A DNA stretch of 9,154 nucleotides from Spirochaetaceae bacterium (GTDB lineage: Bacteria; Spirochaetota; Spirochaetia; Treponematales; Breznakiellaceae). The notes beneath the pieces are model-generated. The model searched no databases and was not told the DNA's origin. It was given only the letters and a program-made list of their open reading frames with translations. The translations under genes and the position numbers were made by a program. This document shows, piece after piece, positions 1-6,280 of this stretch. The first letter of the stretch is position 1; the number at the start of each line of letters is the position of its first letter. The DNA lies in the NCBI GenBank assembly GCA_031284295.1, contig JAITAE010000257.1, positions 1-9,154 of the forward strand, read 5' to 3'.

Positions 1-29
1 ACCCGCTTGCGGGGCTGGAGCCGAGGGGT

Positions 30-63
30 CGGCAATGAAGTTGCCGCGGCAATGAAGTTGCCG
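30..63. repeat. Two tandem copies of a 17-bp palindromic unit
   Basis: The unit CGGCAATGAAGTTGCCG occurs at 30-46 and immediately again at 47-63 with no difference. Each unit is itself an inverted repeat, with 6-bp arms CGGCAA and TTGCCG around a TGAAG loop, so each copy can form a hairpin. The pair lies just past the stop codon of the hsdM-like frame (on its strand), where it could act as a transcript end or RNA-stabilising structure, but no T-run follows. A hairpin with a related centre (ATGAAG) is at 600-616. Function unknown. Confidence 0.85.
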
Positions 64-95
64 CGACTTCCCCCTCCTTGTATCTTTCCCATTTC

Positions 96-461
96 CTATA
101 CCTTCCATCCAATCGCGCCGAGGCGTTTCTTGATTTCCTTTTCCAGTTTATGGCTCTCCACAAAGAGGCCGCTTAATTCCGCGCTAAGGCGGGTCATCTT
201 TTCCCCGAAAGGTTCGCCGTCGCCCGCGTCTTCGGCGATTCCCACATAACGGCCCGGGGTGAGGATATAACCCTGTCCGGCGATTTCCTCCGTGGAGGCG
301 GCGGCGCAGAAGCCTTTTTCCGCTTGCAGCGCGCCTTCGCAAAATTGACTGACGGTTTCCGCTATGGCGGCAATATCCTTGTCCGTCATTTCTCTAAGGC
401 GGCGGCTTATGCGTTTGCGCCTCCCGTATTCTATGTCAGTAAACATTTGTTGTGTTTTCAT
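96..461 (-). pseudogene. hsdM: 5'-truncated hsdM remnant (type I restriction-modification methyltransferase C-terminus)
   Basis: This 121-codon frame matches only the C-terminal end of HsdM, the DNA N6-adenine methyltransferase subunit of type I restriction systems. The recognisable parts are a GFC...STEEI segment (about residues 50-60), the family signature LTPGRYVG (67-74), GEPFGEKM (82-89), and a charged helix ending in LGAIGW (114-119). Residues 18-40 (ISRRLREMTDKDIAAIAET) resemble the 'REL/TDEDIAKIADT' stretch just before it in full-length proteins. Intact HsdM is around 450-550 residues; the SAM-binding and NPPF-type catalytic motifs are absent here and I see no trace of them upstream on the same strand. 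The frame opens with ATG preceded by AGGAAG, so a short protein could be made, but it could not methylate DNA alone. A partner hsdS would normally follow, which would lie beyond the left edge. Alternative: a stand-alone domain protein. Homology is strong; pseudogene status is inferred from the missing catalytic domain. Confidence 0.72.
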
Positions 462-490
462 GCTTCCTATCCTACTACTTATTCCCGATT

Positions 491-547
491 TAATCAGTGC
501 TTCCTTAGGTTTTATTTATACCAGATGATACTTTGAATTACTGATTA
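491..547. repeat. 8-bp inverted repeat TAATCAGT / ACTGATTA
   Basis: Perfect arms at 491-498 and 540-547 are separated by 41 nt of AT-rich sequence. They sit 30 bp upstream of the start of the truncated hsdM frame (on its strand). This could be the scar of a small insertion or an operator-like pair, but 8-bp arms this far apart can also occur by chance. Confidence 0.35.
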
Positions 548-599
548 GCGCATTCTGCCTGTAGACAGAACTCAAGATGCCGTGATAGTATGAGTCCAT

Positions 600-616
600 T
601 GCGGCATGAAGCCGCA
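600..616. repeat. Hairpin TGCGGC-ATGAA-GCCGCA
   Basis: Six-base-pair perfect arms surround a 5-nt loop. The centre ATGAAG is shared with the tandem palindromes at 30-63, which suggests one small palindromic repeat family. No T-run follows, so it is not a classical terminator. Confidence 0.6.
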
Positions 617-679
617 TAGGGTGTTACTCTTCAGTTCATGACGGACTAAATAACTTTTCATTCTTAATTGTTACTCAAT

Positions 680-736
680 GCCGCGCAGCGAGCAATGTTT
701 TAGAAGCGAAAGCTTTTGAAGCGGCGCTGGCAGCGC
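680..736 (+). promoter_or_regulatory. Potentially structured 5' leader of the importer operon
   Basis: Three stems can be drawn in the probable untranslated leader. GCCGC (680-684) can pair with GCGGC (721-725), enclosing a hairpin at 702-717 whose stem AGAAGC/GCTTTT is capped by a GAAA tetraloop. An alternative hairpin GCGCTG-G-CAGCGC (724-736) overlaps the right arm, so the two folds are mutually exclusive. The Shine-Dalgarno begins 25 nt downstream. This could modulate translation, but I recognise no known riboswitch class and the transcription start is unknown. Confidence 0.3.
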
Positions 737-760
737 GTACAAAAACAGGTTCTTTAGTTT

Positions 761-766
761 AGGAGG
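761..766 (+). promoter_or_regulatory. Shine-Dalgarno of the solute-binding protein gene
   Basis: A full AGGAGG lies 6 nt before the ATG at 773 and fixes that start. It is the strongest ribosome-binding site in the window, as expected for the abundantly needed binding protein of an importer operon. Confidence 0.85.
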
Positions 767-772
767 AATGCC

Positions 773-2359
773 ATGAAAAAAGAACGAAACTTATTGATAA
801 TTGCGGCGCTTGCCGTGCTTATAAGTGTAAACGGATTTGCAAAAGGCGAGCAGCAGGGGAGAGTGCTGTCAACGGATTCCCTCACCCTTGCAATCGGTGG
901 AGAGCCGGACGAGGGCTTTGATCCCTGTACGGGCTGGGGACGGTACGGGTCACCCCTCTTTCAGAGCACACTTCTTGAATTTGACCGGGACATGAATTTT
1001 ACCAATGACCTGTCCACCGGCTACTCGGTGAGCTCCGACGGACTTACATGGACCTTTGATATTCGCAGTGACGCGAAGTTTTCAGATGGGCAGCCGGTAA
1101 CGGCGGAGGATGTGGCTTTTACCTTTAACACAACTAAGGAAGCGGGCAGCGAAATTGATCTTACCCGCATGAAGTTGGCTCGGGCCGCAAGCCCGACGCG
1201 GGTTGTGTTTGAACTCAACACTCCTTTTTCTGCTTTTATCAACGCTGCTGTTTCTCTGGGTATTGTGCCTAAACACGCTTACTCGGCGAATTACGGGCAA
1301 AAACCCCTTGGTTCAGGGCCCTATGTATTTGTGCAATGGGATAAGGGTCAGCAATTAATTGTGGAACGGAATGAAAACTACTACGGGACAAAGCCGGTTT
1401 TCAAACGCCTTACCCTCCTGTTCCTTAATGAAGAAGGGGCTTTTGCGGCGGTACAGTCCGGTTCGGTTGATATTGCGATGACGGTACCCATGCTGGTACG
1501 GGATATTGCGGGATATTCTCTGCTGCGGGCACGGAGCGTTGATAACCGAGGGGTCAGCTTTCCATCAACTAAGTCGGGGGCATATAGCCCCGATAATCTG
1601 CCGGTAGGGAACGATGTTACCAGTGACATCGCCATCCGTAAGGCGCTGATTTACGGGATAGACCGGATGGCGATTGTGCGGGATGCGCTCAGCGGGTATG
1701 GGACACCGGCATATTCGGTCTGCGATGGGCTTCCCTGGTGGAATCCTCAGACTCGGATTGCCGATAACGATGTCGCGGGGCAGAAGGCGGCTTTGGATGC
1801 GGCGGGCTGGCGACTGTCAGGGGACGGGATACGGGTTAAAGGCGGCGTGCGGGCTTCTTTTACCCTCATTTATCCTGCTGGAGACCAAGTACGGCAGGCA
1901 ATTACAATGGCTTTTGCCCAGCAATCCAGAGCCTTGGGTATCGAAGCAGTTCCCAAGGGCGGCAGTTGGGACGACATAGGCCTTGAGATGTACCGCACAC
2001 CGGTCATGTTCGGCTGGGGTAGCCACAGTCCTATGGAAACCTACGATCTTTACTACGGCAAACTGGCAACTACAGGTTACAATAATGTTACCAATGTTCA
2101 TAATTCCGCGGTTGACCGCTGCATGGACGCGGCGCTTGCCGCCATTACCACAGAAGATGCGAATTCCAACTGGAAAAAGGCTGCATGGGACGGCGCCACA
2201 GGTTACGGCAATCAGGGGGATGCTACTTGGTGCTGGATAGCTAATATCGAACATCTATACTATGTCCGGGACGGTCTTGATGTTGGAAATCAGCGTATCC
2301 ATCCCCACGGACATGGCTTTCCGGTTATTTCAAATGTGAAAGAGTGGAAACTAAAATAA
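773..2359 (+). CDS. Periplasmic solute-binding protein, family 5 (nickel/dipeptide/oligopeptide type)
   Basis: This is the extracytoplasmic receptor of the importer encoded by this operon; it would bind the solute and deliver it to the permease pair. Residues 1-23 form a signal peptide: a basic MKKER start, a hydrophobic core LLIIAALAVLISV, and a probable signal peptidase I site after GFA. There is no cysteine for lipid attachment, so the protein should be soluble in the periplasm. Family hallmarks are SSDGLTWTFDIRSDAKFSDG (about 87-106), followed by TAEDVAFTF (110-118), GSGPYVF (180-186), the ERNENYYG segment (198-205) and a later AIRKALIYGIDR (287-298). At 528 residues the length is typical. 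The C-terminus carries an unusual HPHGHG stretch (510-515), which invites a metal or metal-chelate hypothesis but does not establish it. The start is supported by the AGGAGG at 761. Family assignment is firm; the substrate is unknown (nickel, other metal complex or peptide are all possible). Confidence 0.92.
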   Translation: MKKERNLLIIAALAVLISVNGFAKGEQQGRVLSTDSLTLAIGGEPDEGFDPCTGWGRYGSPLFQSTLLEFDRDMNFTNDLSTGYSVSSDGLTWTFDIRSDAKFSDGQPVTAEDVAFTFNTTKEAGSEIDLTRMKLARAASPTRVVFELNTPFSAFINAAVSLGIVPKHAYSANYGQKPLGSGPYVFVQWDKGQQLIVERNENYYGTKPVFKRLTLLFLNEEGAFAAVQSGSVDIAMTVPMLVRDIAGYSLLRARSVDNRGVSFPSTKSGAYSPDNLPVGNDVTSDIAIRKALIYGIDRMAIVRDALSGYGTPAYSVCDGLPWWNPQTRIADNDVAGQKAALDAAGWRLSGDGIRVKGGVRASFTLIYPAGDQVRQAITMAFAQQSRALGIEAVPKGGSWDDIGLEMYRTPVMFGWGSHSPMETYDLYYGKLATTGYNNVTNVHNSAVDRCMDAALAAITTEDANSNWKKAAWDGATGYGNQGDATWCWIANIEHLYYVRDGLDVGNQRIHPHGHGFPVISNVKEWKLK

Positions 2360-3345
2360 TGAATACCAAAGTCTTGCGTCATATCGGCCTTTACGCGCTC
2401 AAAGCTCTTACGCTCATGGTGGCGGTGAGCATCGTTGCCTTTACCCTAATGAAACTTTCACCCATCGATCCAGTTCAGGCTTATATAGGCGCGGACGCAA
2501 CTGTCTCGCCCGAACAGCGGGCGAAAATTGCCGAACGCTGGGGTATTGGGGAACCTCCAGTTCTTCAGTATCTCAAATGGCTTGGGGCTATTTGCCGGTT
2601 CGATTTCGGGACATCCGTAATATTCCGTCTGCCGGTTCTAACGGTCATCGGAGAACGGACATTGGCATCTTTGGCGCTGATGGGCGTTTCATGGTTTTTT
2701 TCCGGGATCATCGGTTTTCTTATGGGAATCCTAGCCGGCGCGTACAATGGCCGGTGGCCGGATAAAGTAATAAAAGCTTATTGCCTTACCCTGTCCAGCA
2801 CACCAGTTTTCTGGTTGGCCATGCTGCTGCTGATAGTTTTTGCGATTCAGTGGCGGATTTTGCCGCTTGGTCTGTCGATTCCGATGGGAAAACTGGACAG
2901 CGAAGTAACCATATTGGAACGTATCCGCCATCTTATTCTACCTGCGCTGACTCTTTCCCTGACAGGTATATCTACTATCGCTCTTCATACGCGGCAGAAG
3001 TTGTCTGAGGTATTGGAATCGGACTATGTGCTTTATGCGGTGTCTCGAGGTGAAAAACGGTGGACCGTTATATGGCGGCATGGGCTTAGGAACATTGCCC
3101 TCCCCGCCCTTACTCTCCAGTTTACTTCTTTTGCCGAGCTTTTTGGTGGATCGGTACTGGCGGAACAGGTTTTTTCCTATCCGGGTTTGGGGCGGACAGC
3201 CGTGCGGGCAGGGATACAGAGCGATATGCCGCTGTTGCTGGGGATTACCCTTTTTTCCGCCGCCTTTGTTTTTGCGGGTAACTGCATTGCGGATACCCTC
3301 TACCAGCTATTGAATCCTCAAATTCGGAGATTAAGAAATGGATGA
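2359..3345 (+). CDS. ABC importer permease 1 (NikB/DppB/OppB type)
   Basis: This inner-membrane subunit is one half of the translocation channel. It has 328 residues when started at the ATG that overlaps the binding-protein stop (TAATG), a classical coupling arrangement. An in-frame GTG five codons upstream (2344) lacks a ribosome-binding site. About six membrane segments are visible, near residues 12-32, 103-128, 141-164, 191-210, 246-266 and 291-316, with the large periplasmic loop after segment 1 that is characteristic of the OppB/NikB group. The cytoplasmic coupling ('EAA') loop is at about 217-249 (SDYVLYAVSRGEKRW...LRNIALP), the surface that docks on an ATPase. The family signature FSYPGLGRTAVRAG follows at 272-285. 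It should pair with the permease encoded directly downstream. The fold and role are secure; nothing in the sequence tells the substrate. Confidence 0.92.
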   Translation: MNTKVLRHIGLYALKALTLMVAVSIVAFTLMKLSPIDPVQAYIGADATVSPEQRAKIAERWGIGEPPVLQYLKWLGAICRFDFGTSVIFRLPVLTVIGERTLASLALMGVSWFFSGIIGFLMGILAGAYNGRWPDKVIKAYCLTLSSTPVFWLAMLLLIVFAIQWRILPLGLSIPMGKLDSEVTILERIRHLILPALTLSLTGISTIALHTRQKLSEVLESDYVLYAVSRGEKRWTVIWRHGLRNIALPALTLQFTSFAELFGGSVLAEQVFSYPGLGRTAVRAGIQSDMPLLLGITLFSAAFVFAGNCIADTLYQLLNPQIRRLRNG

Positions 3346-4189
3346 TTATACAAAATGGAACACCGGCTTCCGCTTCTCACGCCGCCTCGTTACGCTGGGG
3401 ATTCTTATTTTCGCGATACTTGTCTTGACGGTGATATTTGTTTCCGGACTCCTTACTCCTCCTGCGGCCTATGAGGTCAATTTTCAGGAGAAAAATTTGA
3501 TTCCCGGCATCCGGCATCCCTTTGGGACAGACTGGCTTGGACGGGATATGCTTGCGCGTACCATCAAAGGGCTTTCTACCAGTATCATAGTGGGTATGAG
3601 CGCATCTGTGGTGAGTACGATCATGGCCATGATACTTGGAGTGGCGGCGGCGACCATGGGGCGGAAGGTTGATACTTTTGTTACCTGGTTCGTTGACCTT
3701 TTTCTTAGCATACCCCACATGATTCTCCTCATTCTGATTTCTATCGCCGTAGGCAAGGGTTTTTTAGGGGTACTCATCGGGGTAGCGGCTACCCATTGGA
3801 CAAGCCTGACACGGGTAATCCGCGCCGAAGTGCTGGCGTTGCGTTCACAGCCCTATATTACCGCTTCTCGTGCGCTGGGCAAGGGACACCTCTGGATTGG
3901 ACGGAAGCATATCCTTCCCCACGTACTTCCCCAATTTATCGTGGCGCTGATACTCCTCTTTCCCCATGCCATCCTCCATGAAGCGGCGATTACCTTTCTG
4001 GGTTTTGGGCTTTCTCCAGAGCAGCCGGCCATAGGGGTTATTCTTTCAGAATCGATGCAGTACCTGACCGCTGGTATGTGGTATCTTGCTTTCTTTCCGG
4101 GTCTCTGCCTTTTGGTGGTGGTGATGCTATTTGATGCGCTGGGGGAGAATTTGAGGATACTCCTCAATCCCGGCACATCTCAAACTTAG
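3338..4189 (+). CDS. ABC importer permease 2 (NikC/DppC/OppC type)
   Basis: This is the second channel-forming inner-membrane subunit, 283 residues, expected to form a heterodimer with the preceding permease. The N-terminal membrane anchor (about 18-39) is followed by the hallmark RHPFGTDWLGRDMLAR (59-74), specific to the OppC/NikC branch. Further membrane segments lie near 82-107, 118-139, 142-160, 197-219 and 244-266. The coupling loop is at about 164-198 (ALRSQPYITASRALGKG...ILPHVLP), followed by the conserved FLGFGL...PAIGVIL region (220-235) and a typical C-terminus FDALGENLRILLNP. The ATG lies 8 nt inside the upstream gene, with GGAG at 3326-3329 as a ribosome-binding site, so translation is coupled. 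The sequence is intact with no missing signature. Confidence 0.92.
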   Translation: MDDYTKWNTGFRFSRRLVTLGILIFAILVLTVIFVSGLLTPPAAYEVNFQEKNLIPGIRHPFGTDWLGRDMLARTIKGLSTSIIVGMSASVVSTIMAMILGVAAATMGRKVDTFVTWFVDLFLSIPHMILLILISIAVGKGFLGVLIGVAATHWTSLTRVIRAEVLALRSQPYITASRALGKGHLWIGRKHILPHVLPQFIVALILLFPHAILHEAAITFLGFGLSPEQPAIGVILSESMQYLTAGMWYLAFFPGLCLLVVVMLFDALGENLRILLNPGTSQT

Positions 4190-4200
4190 GGAGAAACGCG

Positions 4201-5157
4201 ATGTCTGTTTTATCGGTCAAGGATTTTTCGATTAACTTTCTGCGTTACGGGCGCGGATTCAAGCGGGAGAGGCTATGTGTTATTTCGTCTCTGGAGGTGG
4301 AAATCAACGCCGGAGAGATTGCCGCCATTGTCGGCTCTTCAGGTTCCGGCAAAAGCCTTCTCGCTCACGCCATTCTCGGTATCCTGCCCCAAAACGCCTC
4401 GGTAACGGGAGAGCTTTTCTATTGCGGCGAGCGGCTTACTCCCAAGCGGCAGGCGGAACTACGGGGGTCAGGCATAGCGCTGATTCCACAATCGGTTAGT
4501 TTTCTCGATCCTCTGATGAAAGTGGGGGAGCAGGTGAAGGGTGAACATCACGGCTTGGCCGAAGTGGAACGAGTCTTTAAGCGTTATGGCCTTGAGCCGG
4601 AAGTAATGAATATGTACCCGTTTGAGCTTTCAGGAGGTATGGCCCGCCGGGTACTGGTTGCCGCGGCAGTCATTTCGAGGGCGCGGCTTATCATCGCGGA
4701 CGAGCCGACTCCGGGTCTTTCAGAGACGCTGGCACGAGAAGCCTTGTCCCATCTACGGGAACTTGCGGATCAGGGGGCGGCGGTGATGCTCATAACCCAC
4801 GATCTCAGAATGGCGCTGGAGGTTTCCGACAAAATCGCCATCTTTTATGGGGGTATCACGCTGGAAACGGCGCGGCGTGAAGATTTTAACCACGGCGGCG
4901 CGGGACTGCGCCACCCTTATACTCGCGCACTTTGGCGGGCGATGCCACAAAATGAATTTGAAGCCCTTTCCGGTTATCAGCCCTATGCGGGAATCGTGAA
5001 CGATTCATGCATATTCTATCCCCGTTGTGCCATGCGGACATCCCAGTGCCGCGCCGCTATACCTATGCGGGAACTGCGGGGTGGACTGGTGCGCTGTACC
5101 AACGAAGAGTCGCTTCACGATGAAAAAATTGGTGAGAAATTGGATGAAAAGGGGTAA
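4201..5157 (+). CDS. ABC importer ATPase 1 (NikD/DppD/OppD type), with a C-terminal cysteine cluster
   Basis: This is a cytoplasmic ATP-hydrolysing subunit of the importer, 318 residues. Nucleotide-binding motifs are complete: Walker A GSSGSGKS (45-52), Q-loop Gln97, signature LSGGM (143-147), Walker B LIIADE (163-168) and switch histidine 200. After HPYTRALWRAMPQ (238-250), the oligopeptide/dipeptide C-terminal extension carries four cysteines (270, 276, 283, 299), with FYPRC at 272-276. In DppD/OppD-type ATPases such cysteines can hold a [4Fe-4S] cluster; that this copy does is inference. The segment after Walker B reads DEPTPGLSET, so the usual D-loop aspartate is replaced by Ser174. The start is supported by AGGGAG (4188-4193), 7 nt before ATG and overlapping the permease stop. 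The tail after the last cysteine (NEESLHDEKIGEKLDEKG) is charged and probably disordered. Confidence 0.92.
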   Translation: MSVLSVKDFSINFLRYGRGFKRERLCVISSLEVEINAGEIAAIVGSSGSGKSLLAHAILGILPQNASVTGELFYCGERLTPKRQAELRGSGIALIPQSVSFLDPLMKVGEQVKGEHHGLAEVERVFKRYGLEPEVMNMYPFELSGGMARRVLVAAAVISRARLIIADEPTPGLSETLAREALSHLRELADQGAAVMLITHDLRMALEVSDKIAIFYGGITLETARREDFNHGGAGLRHPYTRALWRAMPQNEFEALSGYQPYAGIVNDSCIFYPRCAMRTSQCRAAIPMRELRGGLVRCTNEESLHDEKIGEKLDEKG

Positions 5158-5163
5158 CGCACG

Positions 5164-5802
5164 ATGCGGCTTGAGATGAATAATGTGGGCTTTCGCTATG
5201 AGGGCGCTGGTAAACTGAATCCATGGATCTTTCGTGGGGTCAATCTTTCGTTTGAAAGCGGCTGCCGGACAGCTCTTTTGGGGGACAGCGGTTCGGGCAA
5301 AACCACGCTAGGCAAACTTCTTGCCCACTATGAAAAACCCAGCGAAGGTAAAATCGTTCTCCCCGGCGCGGTTTTCGGGAAGGGCTGCTATCCTGTTCAA
5401 CTGATACTGCAACATCCCGAAACTGCTGTGAATCCACGTTTCAAAATGCGGGATATTCTTACAGAAGGATGGATGCCGGAGGAGAACCTTCTGAAACGGC
5501 TGGGCATTGAACACGCATGGCTCAATCGTTATCCCCAAGAAATGTCCGGTGGCGAACTACAGCGCTTCTGTATTGCCCGCGCCCTTGCCCCGGCCACCCG
5601 CTTCATCGTCGCCGATGAAATTACCGCCATGTTTGACCTAATTACTCAGGCGCAAATATGGGAGGCCGTACTCGAAGAAACCGGAAATCGGAACATTGGT
5701 ATTATCGTCATCACCCACGACCGCGATTTGGGCCGCCGAGTCTGCGGGGAAACTATCCTGATGGAAGAACTCACCGGATTAGCATCGCGTCCCCGTAACT
5801 GA
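5164..5802 (+). CDS. ABC importer ATPase 2 (NikE/DppF/OppF type), short form
   Basis: This is the partner ATPase, 212 residues, expected to form a heterodimer with the preceding one. Walker A is GDSGSGKT (40-47), the Q-loop glutamine is 83, the signature is MSGGE (127-131), Walker B with catalytic glutamate is IVADE (148-152), a standard D-loop aspartate is at 158, and the switch histidine is 185. The ITQAQIWE helix after the D-loop is typical of the NikE/DppF branch. The protein stops soon after the nucleotide-binding domain and lacks the C-terminal oligopeptide-type extension and cysteines of its partner; many relatives run to 250-330 residues, so this is a compact version. ATG lies 6 nt after the upstream stop, with AAGGGG (5149-5154) as ribosome-binding site. 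I see no sign of frameshift after 5802 that would extend the protein. It is the last gene of the operon. Confidence 0.92.
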   Translation: MRLEMNNVGFRYEGAGKLNPWIFRGVNLSFESGCRTALLGDSGSGKTTLGKLLAHYEKPSEGKIVLPGAVFGKGCYPVQLILQHPETAVNPRFKMRDILTEGWMPEENLLKRLGIEHAWLNRYPQEMSGGELQRFCIARALAPATRFIVADEITAMFDLITQAQIWEAVLEETGNRNIGIIVITHDRDLGRRVCGETILMEELTGLASRPRN

Positions 5803-5876
5803 AAATGAGAGCGCGACTGTCCGGCACGTAGGGCAGCGTTGATTAAACGAAGAGCCCCTGATTGGGGGGTAGCGTA

Positions 5877-5917
5877 ATAACCGCCGCGCAAACTACACGC
5901 CACAGATAGGCGGTTAT
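5877..5917. repeat. 9-bp perfect inverted repeat ATAACCGCC / GGCGGTTAT
   Basis: The arms are at 5877-5885 and 5909-5917 with 23 nt between them. The element starts 75 nt after the operon's last stop codon and could slow or end transcription, though no T-run follows directly. It could also be a short mobile or palindromic repeat. Confidence 0.7.
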
Positions 5918-6025
5918 GGAGCGAGGGCGCTAAAAACTTTTTCTAACAGCGGCCTGTTCCAGCGCCACAGCCTGCGGCATTTTTTGCCTAAACGCGCTCA
6001 ATGTTTCGCGCACCGTTATCGGGCT

Positions 6026-6080
6026 GGGGGACGGACGAAAAGGCGGCTATGTGCCGCAAAATGTATGGAAACCGTCCCCC
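6026..6080. repeat. Nested inverted repeat: 9-bp outer stem around a GCGGC/GCCGC hairpin
   Basis: The outer arms GGGGGACGG (6026-6034) and CCGTCCCCC (6072-6080) pair perfectly. Within the 37-nt interior lies a second hairpin, GCGGC (6043-6047) and GCCGC (6053-6057), with loop TATGT. TCTTT follows the right arm, so it could be a weak terminator, but the large interior loop is unusual for that. It may instead be a repeat element or a small structured RNA. Role unknown. Confidence 0.7.
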
Positions 6081-6143
6081 TCTTTAATCAAGAATCATTG
6101 AAGACCTAGCAAATGGCAAGGACAACAACTGACATACCCGCGT

Positions 6144-6250
6144 ATTTAAACCCGCTATCAGCCGCGTATGCCAAGCGCTGTTTTCGGACCCTACGGCACG
6201 GCGTAAACCGCGCCTTCGGTACGCTACCGCGGAGCGGATTTAAACCCGCT
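6144..6250. repeat. 13-bp direct repeat ATTTAAACCCGCT (two copies)
   Basis: Identical copies are at 6144-6156 and 6238-6250, 94 bp apart in register. The second is the right part of a near-palindrome AGCGGATTTAAACCCGCT (6233-6250, one mismatched pair). They may be protein-binding sites for regulating clpB or duplicated ends of a lost insert. Confidence 0.6.
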
Positions 6251-6268
6251 GGCGGGCGGGCTGGCGGG
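6248..6268 (+). repeat. G-rich 9-bp direct repeat GCTGGCGGG
   Basis: Two copies (6248-6256 and 6260-6268) are separated by CGG, giving several GG/GGG runs within 21 nt. This is immediately upstream of the clpB ribosome-binding region. A G-quadruplex is conceivable but only with two-layer stacking or interrupted runs. Confidence 0.5.
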
Positions 6269-6273
6269 TTGAT

Positions 6274-6280
6274 GGAAGGA
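6274..6280 (+). promoter_or_regulatory. Shine-Dalgarno-like GGAAGGA upstream of clpB
   Basis: This purine run is 7 nt before a TTG codon at 6288, the ideal spacing, but 25 nt before the ATG at 6306, which itself has only T-rich sequence in front. It therefore argues for translation starting at TTG 6288 and adding MVDFSI to ClpB. Confidence 0.5.

Larger units (their letters stand above)
462..772. other. Intergenic region between the hsdM remnant and the ABC operon
   Basis: No credible protein-coding frame lies in these 311 nt. They separate two divergent genes and must hold the promoter of the importer operon, but I could not pick out -35/-10 boxes with confidence. Visible structure includes an 8-bp inverted repeat TAATCAGT/ACTGATTA (491-498 and 540-547), a hairpin at 600-616, and a folded leader at 680-736 just ahead of the Shine-Dalgarno. 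I see no match to known metal or cobalamin riboswitch cores. Confidence 0.7.

Noticed and set aside
1..94. Minus-strand open frame beginning with ATG at 94 (MGKIQGGGSRGNF...) right after the hsdM remnant
   Set aside because: It runs to the window edge and mostly encodes the tandem palindrome; no resemblance to hsdS or another family and no proper ribosome-binding site, so not called.
640..772. Nickel/cobalt or cobalamin riboswitch upstream of the importer
   Set aside because: Some stems can be drawn but I see none of the conserved core sequences of these classes.
1817..2254. 145-codon minus-strand frame inside the binding-protein gene
   Set aside because: It is antisense to a clearly coding family 5 binding protein and has no recognisable motif.
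2344..2358. GTG at 2344 as the start of permease 1
   Set aside because: There is no ribosome-binding site ahead of it and it lies within the binding-protein gene; the ATG at 2359 overlapping the stop codon is the more natural coupled start.
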